Below are positions 25,410 to 33,213 of a stretch of 33,213 bases of DNA, one piece after another. The DNA comes from Natronobiforma cellulositropha (lineage in GTDB: Archaea > Halobacteriota > Halobacteria > Halobacteriales > Natrialbaceae). How positions within the stretch are numbered: the first letter of the stretch is position 1; each line of letters starts with the position of its first letter. The stretch lies in contig NZ_JANZXN010000056.1 in assembly GCF_025629245.1 (NCBI RefSeq), positions 1 to 33,213 of the forward strand, read 5' to 3'. A program made the translations under genes and the position numbers. Under the pieces are notes generated by a model. The model was not told the origin of the DNA. It did no database searches and was given only the letters and a program-made list of their open reading frames with translations.

Positions 25410-26274
25410 AGTACATCTCCCAATATCCGTAGCGTAGCGTAATGTATCAGCTCACACACTTAAGTGTTGAGGATAGAACGTCGTACGCGAGCGTACAGAC
25501 GGCAGAGTAGTCACGCGTCCATCACGACCGGCCTGTCGCTTTCGAACACCACTCGTTCACCCGAGAAGTCCGACGACGATGTGCTCCCGTACAGCCCACG
25601 GGACGAGCCGAGCGTAACGAGAGCCGCCGCTGTGACCGTGGTCGAGAGAGTACACGGTCCTCCGTGCAGAAAACGGTCGGTTCCGACGACTCACCGAGTT
25701 CGTTACGTGCTGGCATACCTATCAGTGAACGTGCGGTACACCGAGTGGCTCGAGGTGTGTGCGAAGAACCGCGTTCTGTCGTGTACGGCAGACGCCTGCC
25801 TCGGCGTTGGTAGCCGATGCTTACATTCATACGCGTGTAATGGTTGGAAAAACAGACACACGGCCGTCGGTACGGACGGAAAACACGGGCGCTCGGTGAG
25901 CGAGCGGGGCGTTCTATCGAGACACAGAGCGAGTCGCGGACGCGGCAACCGGTCTCCCCTCGGAGAAGGAGTGAACGTCCCGCTTCGGAACGTCGTTCCT
26001 CATGAGGGAACACTCCATCATTTCTGGAAGAGAGCCATACCGACCGAGCACCGGGCGGTCAGTGCCGCCTCACCCTCCAGGAGACGTTGTACACGCGCCA
26101 GGCGGGCGAGTCGAGGCGTTCCGGCCGAATAACCGACGGGTCAGGATCGAAGCGGCGCGTTCCAGACCGGTGAATACGGATTTGTTCAGTAGAACACAGT
26201 TCTGAATAATAGGACGTTCGAGCGCAGGTGGTAGCCGGGTGGAAACCGCCCGCGGAGAAACGCTCAGAGCGCAG
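25410..26274. other. Long spacer without convincing genes
   Basis: 865 bases. Frames up to about 220 codons exist, but they are rich in Arg, Cys and Ser and lack the acidic character of haloarchaeal proteins, so they are judged non-coding. No tRNA, CRISPR or repeat structure was identified. GC is slightly lower than in the neighbours. The right part holds the end of the FAH-family gene on the minus strand; the left part should hold the transducer promoter. Confidence 0.4.
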
Positions 26275-27138
26275 TCAGACGACGGTGACGACGTTCGTGA
26301 GGGTACCGATCTCCTCGATACCGATCTCGACGACGTCGCCCTCTGCGAGCGTGAAGCCTTCCTCGGGGACGAGCGCGGTGCCGGTGAGCAACACCGAGAC
26401 CTCGGGGACGGCGTTGTGTCGCACGTAGGTCTCGACGAGTTCGTCGACGGTGCGGGCCATCTCCCCGGTGTTCGTCGACTCCTCGTACTGTACGTCGCCG
26501 TCTCTGGTGATCGTCATCCACATCTCGAGGTCGTGTGGGTCGGCGAGCGAGTCCGCAGAGCGGACACACGGGCCGAGCGCACAGCAGCGGTCGTAGACCT
26601 TCGCCTGCGGGAGGTAGAGCGGGTTCTCGCCCTCGATCGAACGGCTGCTCATGTCGTTGCCGATGGTGTAGCCGACGATCTCCGTCCCCGAGAGGACGAC
26701 GCCGAGTTCGGGTTCGGGAACGTCCCACTCCGAATCGGCGCGGATGCCGACCAGGTCGTCGGGACCGACGGTCCGCTCGGGCGTGGCCTTGAAGAACACT
26801 TCGGGGCGGTCGCTGTCGTAGACGTCGAGGTACATCTCGGGCATCGAACTCTCGGCTTCGCGGGCCTCTTCGCTGATCCGGTAGGTGACCCCCGCGGCCC
26901 ACACTTCGGCGTCGTCGACCGGCACGCGCGTGGCCGTCTCGTCGACGGCGACCGCCGTGGCGTCGGCGAGCAAGCCAGCGCTGAGGTCGTCGACCGAGCG
27001 GTCGGCGATGGAAGCGACGTAGAGGAGGTCCGAGAAGGTCCGAAGCGTCGGCTTGGCGGCCGTCAGGTCGTACGTTCCGTCGGCCGTCTCGACGATCAGT
27101 CGACGCCGCTCCCCGCCCCCGTGCTGATAATATCGCAT
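26275..27138 (-). CDS. FAH-fold 2-keto-3-deoxy sugar acid dehydratase-like protein
   Basis: 287 residues. It has the fumarylacetoacetate hydrolase fold with the metal-binding E142-x-E144 in PEPELGVVL and the signature GYTIGNDMSSRSIEGENPLYL, then PQAKVYDRCCALGP (K180). GVTYRISEEAREAES resembles 2-dehydro-3-deoxy-D-arabinonate/xylonate dehydratases, which convert 2-keto-3-deoxy-pentonates to 2-oxoglutarate semialdehyde in the oxidative pentose (Weimberg-type) routes of archaea. The neighbouring sugar genes fit this role. Other FAH enzymes (for example acylpyruvases) are alternatives. It is transcribed divergently from the isomerase gene, with its own TATA box. Confidence 0.85.
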   Translation of the reverse strand: MRYYQHGGGERRRLIVETADGTYDLTAAKPTLRTFSDLLYVASIADRSVDDLSAGLLADATAVAVDETATRVPVDDAEVWAAGVTYRISEEAREAESSMPEMYLDVYDSDRPEVFFKATPERTVGPDDLVGIRADSEWDVPEPELGVVLSGTEIVGYTIGNDMSSRSIEGENPLYLPQAKVYDRCCALGPCVRSADSLADPHDLEMWMTITRDGDVQYEESTNTGEMARTVDELVETYVRHNAVPEVSVLLTGTALVPEEGFTLAEGDVVEIGIEEIGTLTNVVTVV

Positions 27139-27162
27139 ACGCCTACCGTTTCACGCCAGCGA

Positions 27163-27170
27163 CGATATAT
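27163..27170 (-). promoter_or_regulatory. TATA box of the FAH-family gene
   Basis: The complement reads ACATATATC across this position, centred about 28 bases before ATG 27138. This is a strong leaderless promoter match. Confidence 0.6.
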
Positions 27171-27253
27171 GTTAGGTAGCCGGATCACCGGCGATGGCCG
27201 TCGGCGCACTCCCGCGAGAGCGTCCACCCCGGTCGATCACCGGCACCGCAAGA

Positions 27254-27261
27254 GTTTTCAT
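27254..27261 (+). promoter_or_regulatory. TATA-like element of the isomerase-dehydrogenase operon
   Basis: GTTTTCAT is centred about 27 bases before ATG 27284 and supports that start over the in-frame codons at 27194 and 27278. Confidence 0.5.
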
Positions 27262-27283
27262 CGATTTCGTGCCAGGTATGCAC

Positions 27284-28249
27284 ATGGATATAGGTGTCCT
27301 GACCGTCGCGCTCGCAGGCGAATCGCAAGAGGACGCGTTCGCGTACCTCGAAGAACAGGGTGTCGGTGCGGTCGAACTCGGCTGCGGCGGGTTCGTCGGC
27401 GACGACCACCTCCCGCCGGAGACGTACCTCGACGACGAGGACGCCCAGGCCGAGTTGCTCGAGCTACTCGACGACCACGGTCTCTACATCTCGGGGCTGT
27501 CGACGCACAACAACCCGCTGCATCCCGACGAGGAGACCGCGAGCGAGGCCGACGCGGAACTCCGCGACGCGATTCGGCTGGCTTCCCAGCTCGACGTCCC
27601 CGTCGTCAACGGCTTCTCCGGCCTGCCCGCGGGCGGTCCCGACGACTCGGTGCCGAACTGGATCACCGCGCCGTGGCCGCCCGAACACTCGGAGGCACTC
27701 GATTACCAGTGGGAGGTCGCCGTCGAGTACTGGGCCGACCTCGCGGCGTTCGCCGACGACCACGGCGTCGACGTCGGACTCGAGATGCACCCGAACATGC
27801 TCATCTACGAGCCACGGGGCCTGCTCAGGCTGCGCGAAGAGACCAACGAGCGCATCGGCGCGAACTACGACCCCTCCCACCTCATCTGGCAGGGGATCGA
27901 TATCACCGACTCGATCCGGCTGCTCGGCGAGACCGACGCCATCCACCACTTCCACGCGAAAGACACCAGGGTGTACGACGCGAACGCGCGGGAGAAGGGA
28001 ATCCTCGACACCGCCCCCTACACCGACGAGACCGACCGCTCGTGGCTGTTCCGCTCGATCGGCTACGGCCACGGCGAGGAGTTCTGGAAGGACGTCGTCT
28101 CGACGCTGCGGATGGTCGGCTTCGACGGCGCACTCAGCATCGAACACGAGGACTCGCTCACCTCGGCGACCGAGGGCTTAGAGAAGGCCATCGACGTCCT
28201 CGAGCGTGCCGTCTTCGAAACCACCCCCGGCGACGCCTACTGGGCCTGA
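27284..28249 (+). CDS. Sugar phosphate isomerase/epimerase family TIM barrel (AP_endonuc_2/xylose-isomerase-like)
   Basis: 321 residues. The TIM-barrel metal ligands are visible: E167 and H169 in LEMHPN, D196 and H199 in NYDPSHLIWQG, H222/H224 in HFHAKD, and E287 in SIEHED. AVELGCGGF near residue 30 and GLSTHNNPLHP near residue 71 are usual in this family. Members isomerise or epimerise sugars and inososes, and some act on 3-keto-glycosides. Its stop is four bases before the Gfo/Idh/MocA gene, so the two form an operon, a pairing typical of inositol-like or 3-keto-sugar catabolism. The exact substrate cannot be told from sequence. Confidence 0.87.
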   Translation: MDIGVLTVALAGESQEDAFAYLEEQGVGAVELGCGGFVGDDHLPPETYLDDEDAQAELLELLDDHGLYISGLSTHNNPLHPDEETASEADAELRDAIRLASQLDVPVVNGFSGLPAGGPDDSVPNWITAPWPPEHSEALDYQWEVAVEYWADLAAFADDHGVDVGLEMHPNMLIYEPRGLLRLREETNERIGANYDPSHLIWQGIDITDSIRLLGETDAIHHFHAKDTRVYDANAREKGILDTAPYTDETDRSWLFRSIGYGHGEEFWKDVVSTLRMVGFDGALSIEHEDSLTSATEGLEKAIDVLERAVFETTPGDAYWA

Positions 28250-28253
28250 TACC

Positions 28254-29411
28254 ATGAGTGACGAACCACTCTCCGTCGGGATGCTCGGCTACCGCTTCAT
28301 GGGCAAAGCCCACTCGAACGCCCTCCAGCGGCTGCCGATGTTCTTCCCGGAAGCCCCCGACGTCGAACTCGACGTGCTGATCGGCCGTGACGAGGAGGCA
28401 GTCGCCGAGGCCGCAGCCCGCTTCGGCTTCAGCCGCACCAGCACCGACTGGGAGGACGTCGTCGACGAGGTCGACGTCTTCTACAACCTCGGGCCGAACA
28501 ACGTCCACGCAGACCCCTCCATCGCCGCCCTCGAGAACGGTGCCTCCGTCTTCTGTGAGAAGCCACTGGCGCACACGCTCGAGGACGCAGAACGGATGCG
28601 CGACGCCGCCCGCGACGCCGAGGGGACGGCTGGTATCGCGTTCAACTACCGGTTCATCCCGGCCGTCCAGTACGCCAGATCGCTGATCGAGTCGGGCGAA
28701 CTCGGCGAGATCCACCACGTTCGGGGCGTCTACCTCCAGGACTGGCTGGCGGACCCGAGCGCGCCGTGGTCCTGGCGCAACTCGAAGGAGGTCGCCGGCT
28801 CCGGGGCGCTCGGCGACCTCGGCGCACACACGCTCGACCTCAGTCGGTTCCTCGTCGGCGAACAGGTCGGCGACTTCACCCGGCTATCGGGCCACCTCCA
28901 GACGTTCGTCGACGAGCGGCCCGTCCCCGGCGGCGACGGCGGCACACTCTCCGGAAGCGGCGAGGAGAGCACCGAGACCCGCGAGGTGACCGTCGACGAC
29001 GCCTACACCGCCCAGGCGGAGTTCGAGAGCGGTGCGATCGCCACCTTCGAAGCCTCCCGGTTCGCGACCGGCCGGAAGAACGGCCACAGCATCGAGATCA
29101 ACGGCTCGGAGGGCAGCCTGCGCTTCTCGATCGAACGCCTCAACGAACTCGAGTACCTCGGTCCCGACGACCGTGGCTTCCAGACGATTCTCGTCACCGA
29201 CGAGGACGATCCGTACGTCGACCGCTGGTGGCCCGCCGGCCACATCATCGGCTGGGAACACACCTTCGTCCACGAGAACTACGAGTTCCTCCGCGCGGTC
29301 GCCGCGGGCGAGGAACACACCCCCTCGTTCGAGGAGGGCTACCGCGTCCAGGAGTTACTCGAGGCGATCGAACGCGCCGACGAGAGCGGCGAGTGGGTCG
29401 ACGTCCCCTGA
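28254..29411 (+). CDS. Gfo/Idh/MocA NAD(P)-dependent sugar dehydrogenase (first copy)
   Basis: 385 residues. An N-terminal Rossmann domain begins SVGMLGYRFMGKAHSNAL; the family motif CEKPLA is at 101-106. The C-terminal alpha/beta domain carries the catalytic-region D188 and H192 in GALGDLGAHTLDLSRFL. The GYRFMGKAHSNAL opening resembles the levoglucosan/inositol dehydrogenase branch, whose members oxidise a ring hydroxyl, often at C3. The ATG at 28254 is four bases after the isomerase stop, and codons further upstream would overlap that gene. An acidic Gly/Ser/Glu-rich stretch near 225-245 is a haloarchaeal loop. The gene ends at a T6 terminator. Confidence 0.9.
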   Translation: MSDEPLSVGMLGYRFMGKAHSNALQRLPMFFPEAPDVELDVLIGRDEEAVAEAAARFGFSRTSTDWEDVVDEVDVFYNLGPNNVHADPSIAALENGASVFCEKPLAHTLEDAERMRDAARDAEGTAGIAFNYRFIPAVQYARSLIESGELGEIHHVRGVYLQDWLADPSAPWSWRNSKEVAGSGALGDLGAHTLDLSRFLVGEQVGDFTRLSGHLQTFVDERPVPGGDGGTLSGSGEESTETREVTVDDAYTAQAEFESGAIATFEASRFATGRKNGHSIEINGSEGSLRFSIERLNELEYLGPDDRGFQTILVTDEDDPYVDRWWPAGHIIGWEHTFVHENYEFLRAVAAGEEHTPSFEEGYRVQELLEAIERADESGEWVDVP

Positions 29412-29424
29412 GAACGGGCGCGAC

Positions 29425-29436
29425 GCGCGATTTTTT
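29425..29436 (+). terminator. T6 terminator after the isomerase-dehydrogenase operon
   Basis: Six T (29431-29436) follow a GC-rich CGACGCGCGA stretch 19 bases after the stop. This is the clearest U-tract terminator in the window. Confidence 0.6.
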
Positions 29437-29976
29437 CGGCCAGGACAGCCGGTGAGCGACGCTCGAAGCGGAGCGTCCGAGCAGCAATGGGGGCCCAGGT
29501 TAGTGCGACACGGCGGGTGTGTAGAGGGTCATGGTTGATAGTCACGAGACGGTCGTCCGTGTCGCTGGCTGACGAGTACCTGTAAGCCCATTCGGATGCT
29601 CAGTAGCAACGTAATTTAATCTATTGGTCCGTTCACAATCTGTGATGGAGAACGTTTCTCCCAATGTACCACAAATGCCCCGACCCAGAGTGGGGTGTAT
29701 GTTGGTAGTAGAGAATCGAGTACAGTATCGAGCGAATTTTCGAGAGGGTACGTGGCGTGTGAGTATGGCACACAGAGTCCGGCGAACGGATCAGTATCGC
29801 TAGCCGCAATCCCATCTACACTCCGGCCAACGGCCGACCCGTACCCGTGGCTCGACGAACACGCTACGACCGCCCTGACCGATGCGTTCTACAGCAAAAA
29901 TGTCCGTTCTGCATCGCTGGACGTGTTTTTGTTCTATCTTTTTCCGTGAAAATATCACCCGTTCGGCCGAGAAATG
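29437..29976. other. AT-rich gene-free spacer with adjacent small palindromes
   Basis: 540 bases without a convincing gene; the longest frames (60-84 codons) do not resemble haloarchaeal proteins. TCACA-ATC-TGTGA (29633-29645) and GGAGAA-CGT-TTCTCC (29647-29661) lie one base apart, and an AT-rich TATA-like stretch (GTAATTTAAT) is just upstream at 29611-29620. T-rich runs on both strands near 29925-29960 could end transcription of the ThuA gene. A small RNA or a lost gene is possible. Confidence 0.4.
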
Positions 29977-30726
29977 TCAGTGTACCGTCCGGTCGTCGCT
30001 CGTGTCGATCTCCTCGAGCGGGTCGTGGTTGCCCTGGACCGGTCTCGGCCGGTCGTCGTCGGGGGCGGCCCAGGCGACGGCGTTCGCGAGCACCCGCTGG
30101 ATGGGCTCGTCGTGGTAGACGGGGTAGGTCTCGTGGCCCGGCCGGAAGTAAAACACCTTGCCGCTGCCGCGGCGGTAACAACAGCCCGAACGAAACACCT
30201 CGCCGCCTTCGAACCAGGAGGTGAAGACGAGCGTCTCGGGGGCGGGCACGTCGAAGCGCTCGCCGTACATCTCGGCCTCCTCGAGTTCGAGGTAGTCGTC
30301 GATGCCCGCCGCGATCGGATGGCCCGGTTCGACCACCCAGAGGCGCTCCCGTTCGGCCGCCTCGCGCCACTTCAGGTTGCAGGTGGTGCCCATCAGCCGT
30401 TTGAAGATCTTCGAGAAGTGCCCCGAGTGGAGGACGATCAGGCCCATTCCCTCGAGGACGCGCTCGTGGACGCGTTCGACGACCGCGTCATCCACCTCGT
30501 CGTGGGCGGTGTGTCCCCACCAGGAGAGGACGTCCGTTTCGGCGAGTACCTCCTCGCTCAGGCCGTGCTCGGGTTCCTCGAGCGTCGCCGTCCGGGTCTC
30601 GAAGCCGGCCGACTCGAGCGCGTCGGCGATCACCGCGTGGATGCCGTCGGGGTAGATCTCGGCGACGGTGTCGTTCTCCCGCTCGTGGACGAACTCGTTC
30701 CAGACCGTCACGCGTGGTGTCGACAT
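29977..30726 (-). CDS. ThuA-family protein
   Basis: 249 residues, a class-I-amidotransferase-like fold of the ThuA (trehalose utilisation) family: [21 protein letters not shown] at the start, [14 protein letters not shown], then [18 protein letters not shown] and the late [19 protein letters not shown]. In Agrobacterium/Rhizobium, ThuA works with the Gfo/Idh/MocA dehydrogenase ThuB on 3-keto forms of trehalose and related disaccharides; its own reaction is not settled. Here it lies divergent to a Gfo/Idh/MocA gene, the same partnership. It is likely cytoplasmic, with no signal peptide. No TATA box is obvious, but a 12-bp palindrome sits about 30-40 bases upstream. Confidence 0.88.
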   Translation of the reverse strand: MSTPRVTVWNEFVHERENDTVAEIYPDGIHAVIADALESAGFETRTATLEEPEHGLSEEVLAETDVLSWWGHTAHDEVDDAVVERVHERVLEGMGLIVLHSGHFSKIFKRLMGTTCNLKWREAAERERLWVVEPGHPIAAGIDDYLELEEAEMYGERFDVPAPETLVFTSWFEGGEVFRSGCCYRRGSGKVFYFRPGHETYPVYHDEPIQRVLANAVAWAAPDDDRPRPVQGNHDPLEEIDTSDDRTVH

Positions 30727-30755
30727 ACCCTAGCGACACCGCCGCACGAGAAGGG

Positions 30756-30806
30756 GGTTGGCCAACCGGCAAGATTGGGCGACCCGAGACCCCGCTCGAG
30801 CGGGGT
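30756..30806. promoter_or_regulatory. Two perfect palindromes between thuA-like and dehydrogenase genes
   Basis: GGTTGGCCAACC (30756-30767, 12 bp) lies 30-41 bases before the ThuA start, and ACCCCGCTCGAGCGGGGT (30789-30806, 18 bp, perfect) lies further right in the same divergent spacer. These are candidate operators for a sugar-responsive regulator; the second could also form a hairpin. Confidence 0.45.
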
Positions 30807-30862
30807 GGCGGGCCGGGATAGCGCGCACGTCCCGAGTCGCCACCGCTGTGCGCCACCCCGGT

Positions 30863-30871
30863 ACGTTTATG
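30863..30871 (+). promoter_or_regulatory. TATA box of the second Gfo/Idh/MocA gene
   Basis: ACGTTTATG is centred about 28 bases before ATG 30896, the leaderless spacing, and selects this start over more upstream codons. Confidence 0.6.
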
Positions 30872-30895
30872 CGCGCGCCGGAAGACCCTCGCGAC

Positions 30896-32008
30896 ATGAC
30901 CGACGCCGACACAGCGGGCGGGACCGCAGCCGAGACCAGCATCGCGATCATCGGCATCGGGGCCGTCGCCGAGGTCCACGCACTGGCGATCGACGACGTG
31001 GCGGGAGCGACGCTCGTCGCTGGCTCCTGTCGAACCGAGGAGACCGGCCGCGCGTTCGCCGAGCGCTTCGACTGCGCCTGGTACGACGACACCGCGACCA
31101 TGCTGGCGGAGACCGCACCCGACGTCGTCACCGTCTGTACGCCGAGCGGTGCTCACCTCGAGGCGGTGACCGTCGCCGCCGAGTACGGCGCGGACGTCCT
31201 CTGTGAGAAACCCCTCGAGATCACGACCGAACGGATCGACCGGCTGGTCGAGGTGGCGACCGAGGCGGAGATTACCCTCGGCGGCATCTTCCAGCAGCGG
31301 TTCAACCCCGTCGTCAGGACCGTCAGAGAGGCGAGCGAAGCCGGGCGCTTCGGGTCGCTCGCGGTCGCGAACGCCACCGTTCCCTGGTGGCGCGACGACG
31401 CCTACTACGGGCCGGAGCGCTGGCAGGGGACGCAGGCGCTCGACGGCGGCGGCGCGCTGATGAACCAGTCGATCCACGGCATCGACGCGATCCAGTGGCT
31501 CGCCGCGGGAACGATGGACCTCGAACCCGGTGAGAATCCCGTCGCAGCGGTGAGCGCCTACACCGCCGTCCGCGGCCACGACGACGACCTCCTCGAGGTC
31601 GAGGACACCGCGGTCGCCGCCCTGCGGTTTCGAAACGGCGCGCTCGGCCAACTCCTCGGAACGACCGCGGCCTACCCCGGCAGCGAACGCCGCCTCGTAC
31701 TCGGCGGGCGGGACGGCACCGCGACGGTCGAGGGCGACGAACTCGTCACCTGGCGCTTCCGCGAGGAAGACGCGGCCGACGAGCGCGTCCGCGAGCGCTT
31801 CGGCGAGACGGGCGCGGGCAGTGGCGGCGCCACAGACCCGATGGACATCGAGTACGCCAACCACGCGCGCACGCTCGAGGCGTTCCTCGAAGCCCGCCGG
31901 AGCGACGAGCCGTACCCGCTCGACGCGGCCGAAGCCAGGAAAGCCGTCGAGATCATCGAAGCCATCTACGAGTCGGCCGACCGCGGCGAACCCGTGACCA
32001 TCGAGTGA
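30896..32008 (+). CDS. Gfo/Idh/MocA NAD(P)-dependent sugar dehydrogenase (second copy)
   Basis: 370 residues. The Rossmann start IAIIGIGAVAEVHALAI (15-31), the motif LCEKPLEIT (102-110) with K105, and GGALMNQSIHGIDAIQWL with H194 of the catalytic region are all present. NATVPWWRDDAYYGPERWQG follows the pattern of sugar-3-dehydrogenase-like and UDP-glucuronate-oxidase-like members. It is clearly different from the first copy, so the two probably act on different substrates or opposite steps (oxidation and later re-reduction). It is divergent from ThuA and followed after 42 bases by the aldolase-like gene, probably in one operon. Confidence 0.9.
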   Translation: MTDADTAGGTAAETSIAIIGIGAVAEVHALAIDDVAGATLVAGSCRTEETGRAFAERFDCAWYDDTATMLAETAPDVVTVCTPSGAHLEAVTVAAEYGADVLCEKPLEITTERIDRLVEVATEAEITLGGIFQQRFNPVVRTVREASEAGRFGSLAVANATVPWWRDDAYYGPERWQGTQALDGGGALMNQSIHGIDAIQWLAAGTMDLEPGENPVAAVSAYTAVRGHDDDLLEVEDTAVAALRFRNGALGQLLGTTAAYPGSERRLVLGGRDGTATVEGDELVTWRFREEDAADERVRERFGETGAGSGGATDPMDIEYANHARTLEAFLEARRSDEPYPLDAAEARKAVEIIEAIYESADRGEPVTIE

Positions 32009-32050
32009 GCCGGCGACACGCTTACGTGCGTGCTCGAGGAGCCTCCGCAC

Positions 32051-32977
32051 ATGGACCACACCGACGTTCGGGACGGACTCGAGGCGGTCGCTGTCGGCCT
32101 GCTGACGCCGTTCGACGACCACGCGGTCGACCACGCAGCGCTCGCGGAGAACGCCGGTGCACTCGCCTCGCGCGGCGTCGAGACGTTCCTCGCGTGTGCG
32201 AACATCAGCGAGTACCACTCGCTCACGCACGAGGAGCGCGTCGCCGTCACCGAGACCAGCGTCGACGCCCTTCCCGCAGCCGCCTGCGTCCTCGCGGGTG
32301 TCGGTGGGAGTACGTCGGCGGCCTGCGAGCTCGCGGCCGCGTTCGACTCGCTCGGCGTCGACGCCCTGATGGTGATGCCGCCGGATCACACCTACCGACA
32401 CGAACGCGGCCTGCTCACCTACTACCGATCGATCGCCGAGGCGACGGCGACACCCATCGTTCCCTACGTGCGAGGCTACCACCCGTCGGTCGAGTTTCTC
32501 GCCGCGCTGACCGAACTCGAGGGCGTCGTCGGGGTCAAGTACGCCATCGCCGACCCGGTGACGCTCAGTCAGGCGGTCGCCGCTGGCGACGATGACGTCG
32601 TCTGGGTCGACGGTCTCGCAGAGCCGTACGCGCTGGCGTTCTACGCCCAGGGAGCCGCCTCGTTCACCGCGGGCGTCACCAACTTCGAACCCCGCCTCGG
32701 TCTCGCGCTGCTCGAGGCGCTCGAGGACGGCGACTTCGAACGCGCCCGCGCGCTGCAGAACCTGGCGATTCCCTACCAGCGCTTCCGGGCCGAAGCCGGC
32801 GAGGGGAACACCCTGGCGGACGCCAACAGCGTCCCCGCCGTGAAGTACGGTCTCGAACTCGCCGGTCTCCACGGCGGGCCGGTCAGACCCCCCATCGTCG
32901 ACCTGAGCGACGCCGAGAAACGCCGCGCAGAGACGCTCTACGAGGAGCTACAGGAAGGACTCGACGAGCTGCTGTGA
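32051..32977 (+). CDS. DapA/KdgA-fold aldolase or dehydratase (N-acetylneuraminate lyase superfamily)
   Basis: 308 residues from ATG 32051; a GTG at 32030 is a less likely start. The TIM-barrel class-I aldolase features are present: Schiff-base K163 in GVVGVKYAIADP, Y139 in PIVPYVRGYHP, and the phosphate/carboxylate-binding loop replaced by ACANISEYHSLTHEERV instead of the GTTGE of true DapA. This points away from lysine biosynthesis towards 2-keto-3-deoxy-sugar-acid cleavage or dehydration. It follows the second dehydrogenase closely, and a CTTACGT element before the ATG could be an internal promoter. The substrate is not identifiable by eye. Confidence 0.87.
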   Translation: MDHTDVRDGLEAVAVGLLTPFDDHAVDHAALAENAGALASRGVETFLACANISEYHSLTHEERVAVTETSVDALPAAACVLAGVGGSTSAACELAAAFDSLGVDALMVMPPDHTYRHERGLLTYYRSIAEATATPIVPYVRGYHPSVEFLAALTELEGVVGVKYAIADPVTLSQAVAAGDDDVVWVDGLAEPYALAFYAQGAASFTAGVTNFEPRLGLALLEALEDGDFERARALQNLAIPYQRFRAEAGEGNTLADANSVPAVKYGLELAGLHGGPVRPPIVDLSDAEKRRAETLYEELQEGLDELL

Positions 32978-33101
32978 ACGGCGGTGAGCGAACGTGTTAC
33001 CGTGCGTTACACGCGTATGGTTGTAATATTCCAGACGACGCGTTCACCGGCCGTGTGCACACGAAACGGCGCGACACTCGAGCGAACGGCAGGCGGCCCG
33101 G

Positions 33102-33213
33102 CTAGATCTCGGTCACGTAGTGGTGTTCCTCCGAGAGCGCGCTCGCGTCCTCGGGCAACAACGCCACTACCAGACAGTCGACGTAGTCCTCGAAGTACTC
33201 CACGACCGCCGCG
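33102..33213 (-). CDS. 3' end of an unidentified gene, cut by window edge
   Basis: On the minus strand an open frame enters from the right edge and ends at TAG (complement of 33102-33104). The visible 36 residues include VEYFEDYVDCLVVALLPED and end in HHYVTEI. Composition is acidic and haloarchaeal in style, so it is probably a real C-terminus. The family was not recognised. Confidence 0.55.
   Translation of the reverse strand, partial: AAVVEYFEDYVDCLVVALLPEDASALSEEHHYVTEI

Noticed and set aside
25464-26132. 222-codon frame between the transducer and FAH genes
   Set aside because: Product is rich in Arg, Cys and Thr and poor in acidic residues, unlike expressed haloarchaeal proteins; no start signals or homology recognised.
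32051-32977. DapA (lysine biosynthesis) assignment for the aldolase-fold gene
   Set aside because: The GTTGE substrate loop of DapA is replaced by ANISEYHS, and the gene sits among sugar catabolic genes.

Overview
The window comes from a haloarchaeon, probably of the Natrialbaceae type. The evidence is a GC-rich genome, acidic proteins, very frequent CTCGAG-type sequence, archaeal TATA boxes about 27 bases before start codons (leaderless mRNAs), a GAN/RecJ-like DHH nuclease, and haloarchaea-style HemB, HemL, HemC and MCP proteins. The genus assignment is inference. Several stretches (about 1-2500, 8320-8630, 29440-29970) are visibly more AT-rich and look accessory.

Layout. (1) 1-2500 is an accessory left edge: the C-terminal end of a transposase running into a small membrane protein, a membrane-anchored winged-helix protein, a decayed duplicate of part of hemB, and a VapBC-type toxin-antitoxin pair. 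(2) 2560-15318 is a tetrapyrrole neighbourhood: hemB, hemL and a tight hemC-sumT(cobA)-hemD operon, together covering glutamate-1-semialdehyde to precorrin-2. Other genes interrupt it: an ammonium transporter fused to a PII sensor (4032-5753), a DUF4157/colicin-D toxin with its immunity gene (7485-8931), an HTTM membrane protein, an EamA exporter and a repeat-containing membrane protein. (3) 15368-17548 holds a DHH/RecJ-like nuclease converging on a PHP phosphoesterase. (4) 17549-18503 has no convincing gene but carries a 29-bp inverted repeat pair 733 bp across. (5) 18504-25409 holds a cytoplasmic sulfatase with an extra beta domain, a small acidic protein, a Tat lipoprotein solute-binding protein of the peptide/oligosaccharide type without permeases, and a chemotaxis transducer. 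(6) 26275-32977 is a sugar-catabolism cluster: an FAH-fold 2-keto-3-deoxy-sugar-acid dehydratase-like protein, a xylose-isomerase-like TIM barrel, two Gfo/Idh/MocA dehydrogenases, a ThuA protein and a DapA/KdgA-fold lyase. The window ends inside a gene on the minus strand.

The most striking item is the 7485-8931 pair. It encodes a DUF4157 (eCIS_core) protein whose C-terminus closely matches the colicin D tRNA nuclease, including the K-x-K-H active-site stretch. A colicin-D-immunity-like gene follows 4 bases later. The toxin tip is sharply AT-richer than the rest of its own gene, as expected for an exchangeable polymorphic toxin tip. This suggests a contact- or injection-dependent tRNase weapon in an archaeon. 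Other unusual items are the Amt-PII fusion, the hemB duplication scar beside vapBC, and a gene set that resembles a ThuA/ThuB-like 3-keto-sugar pathway.
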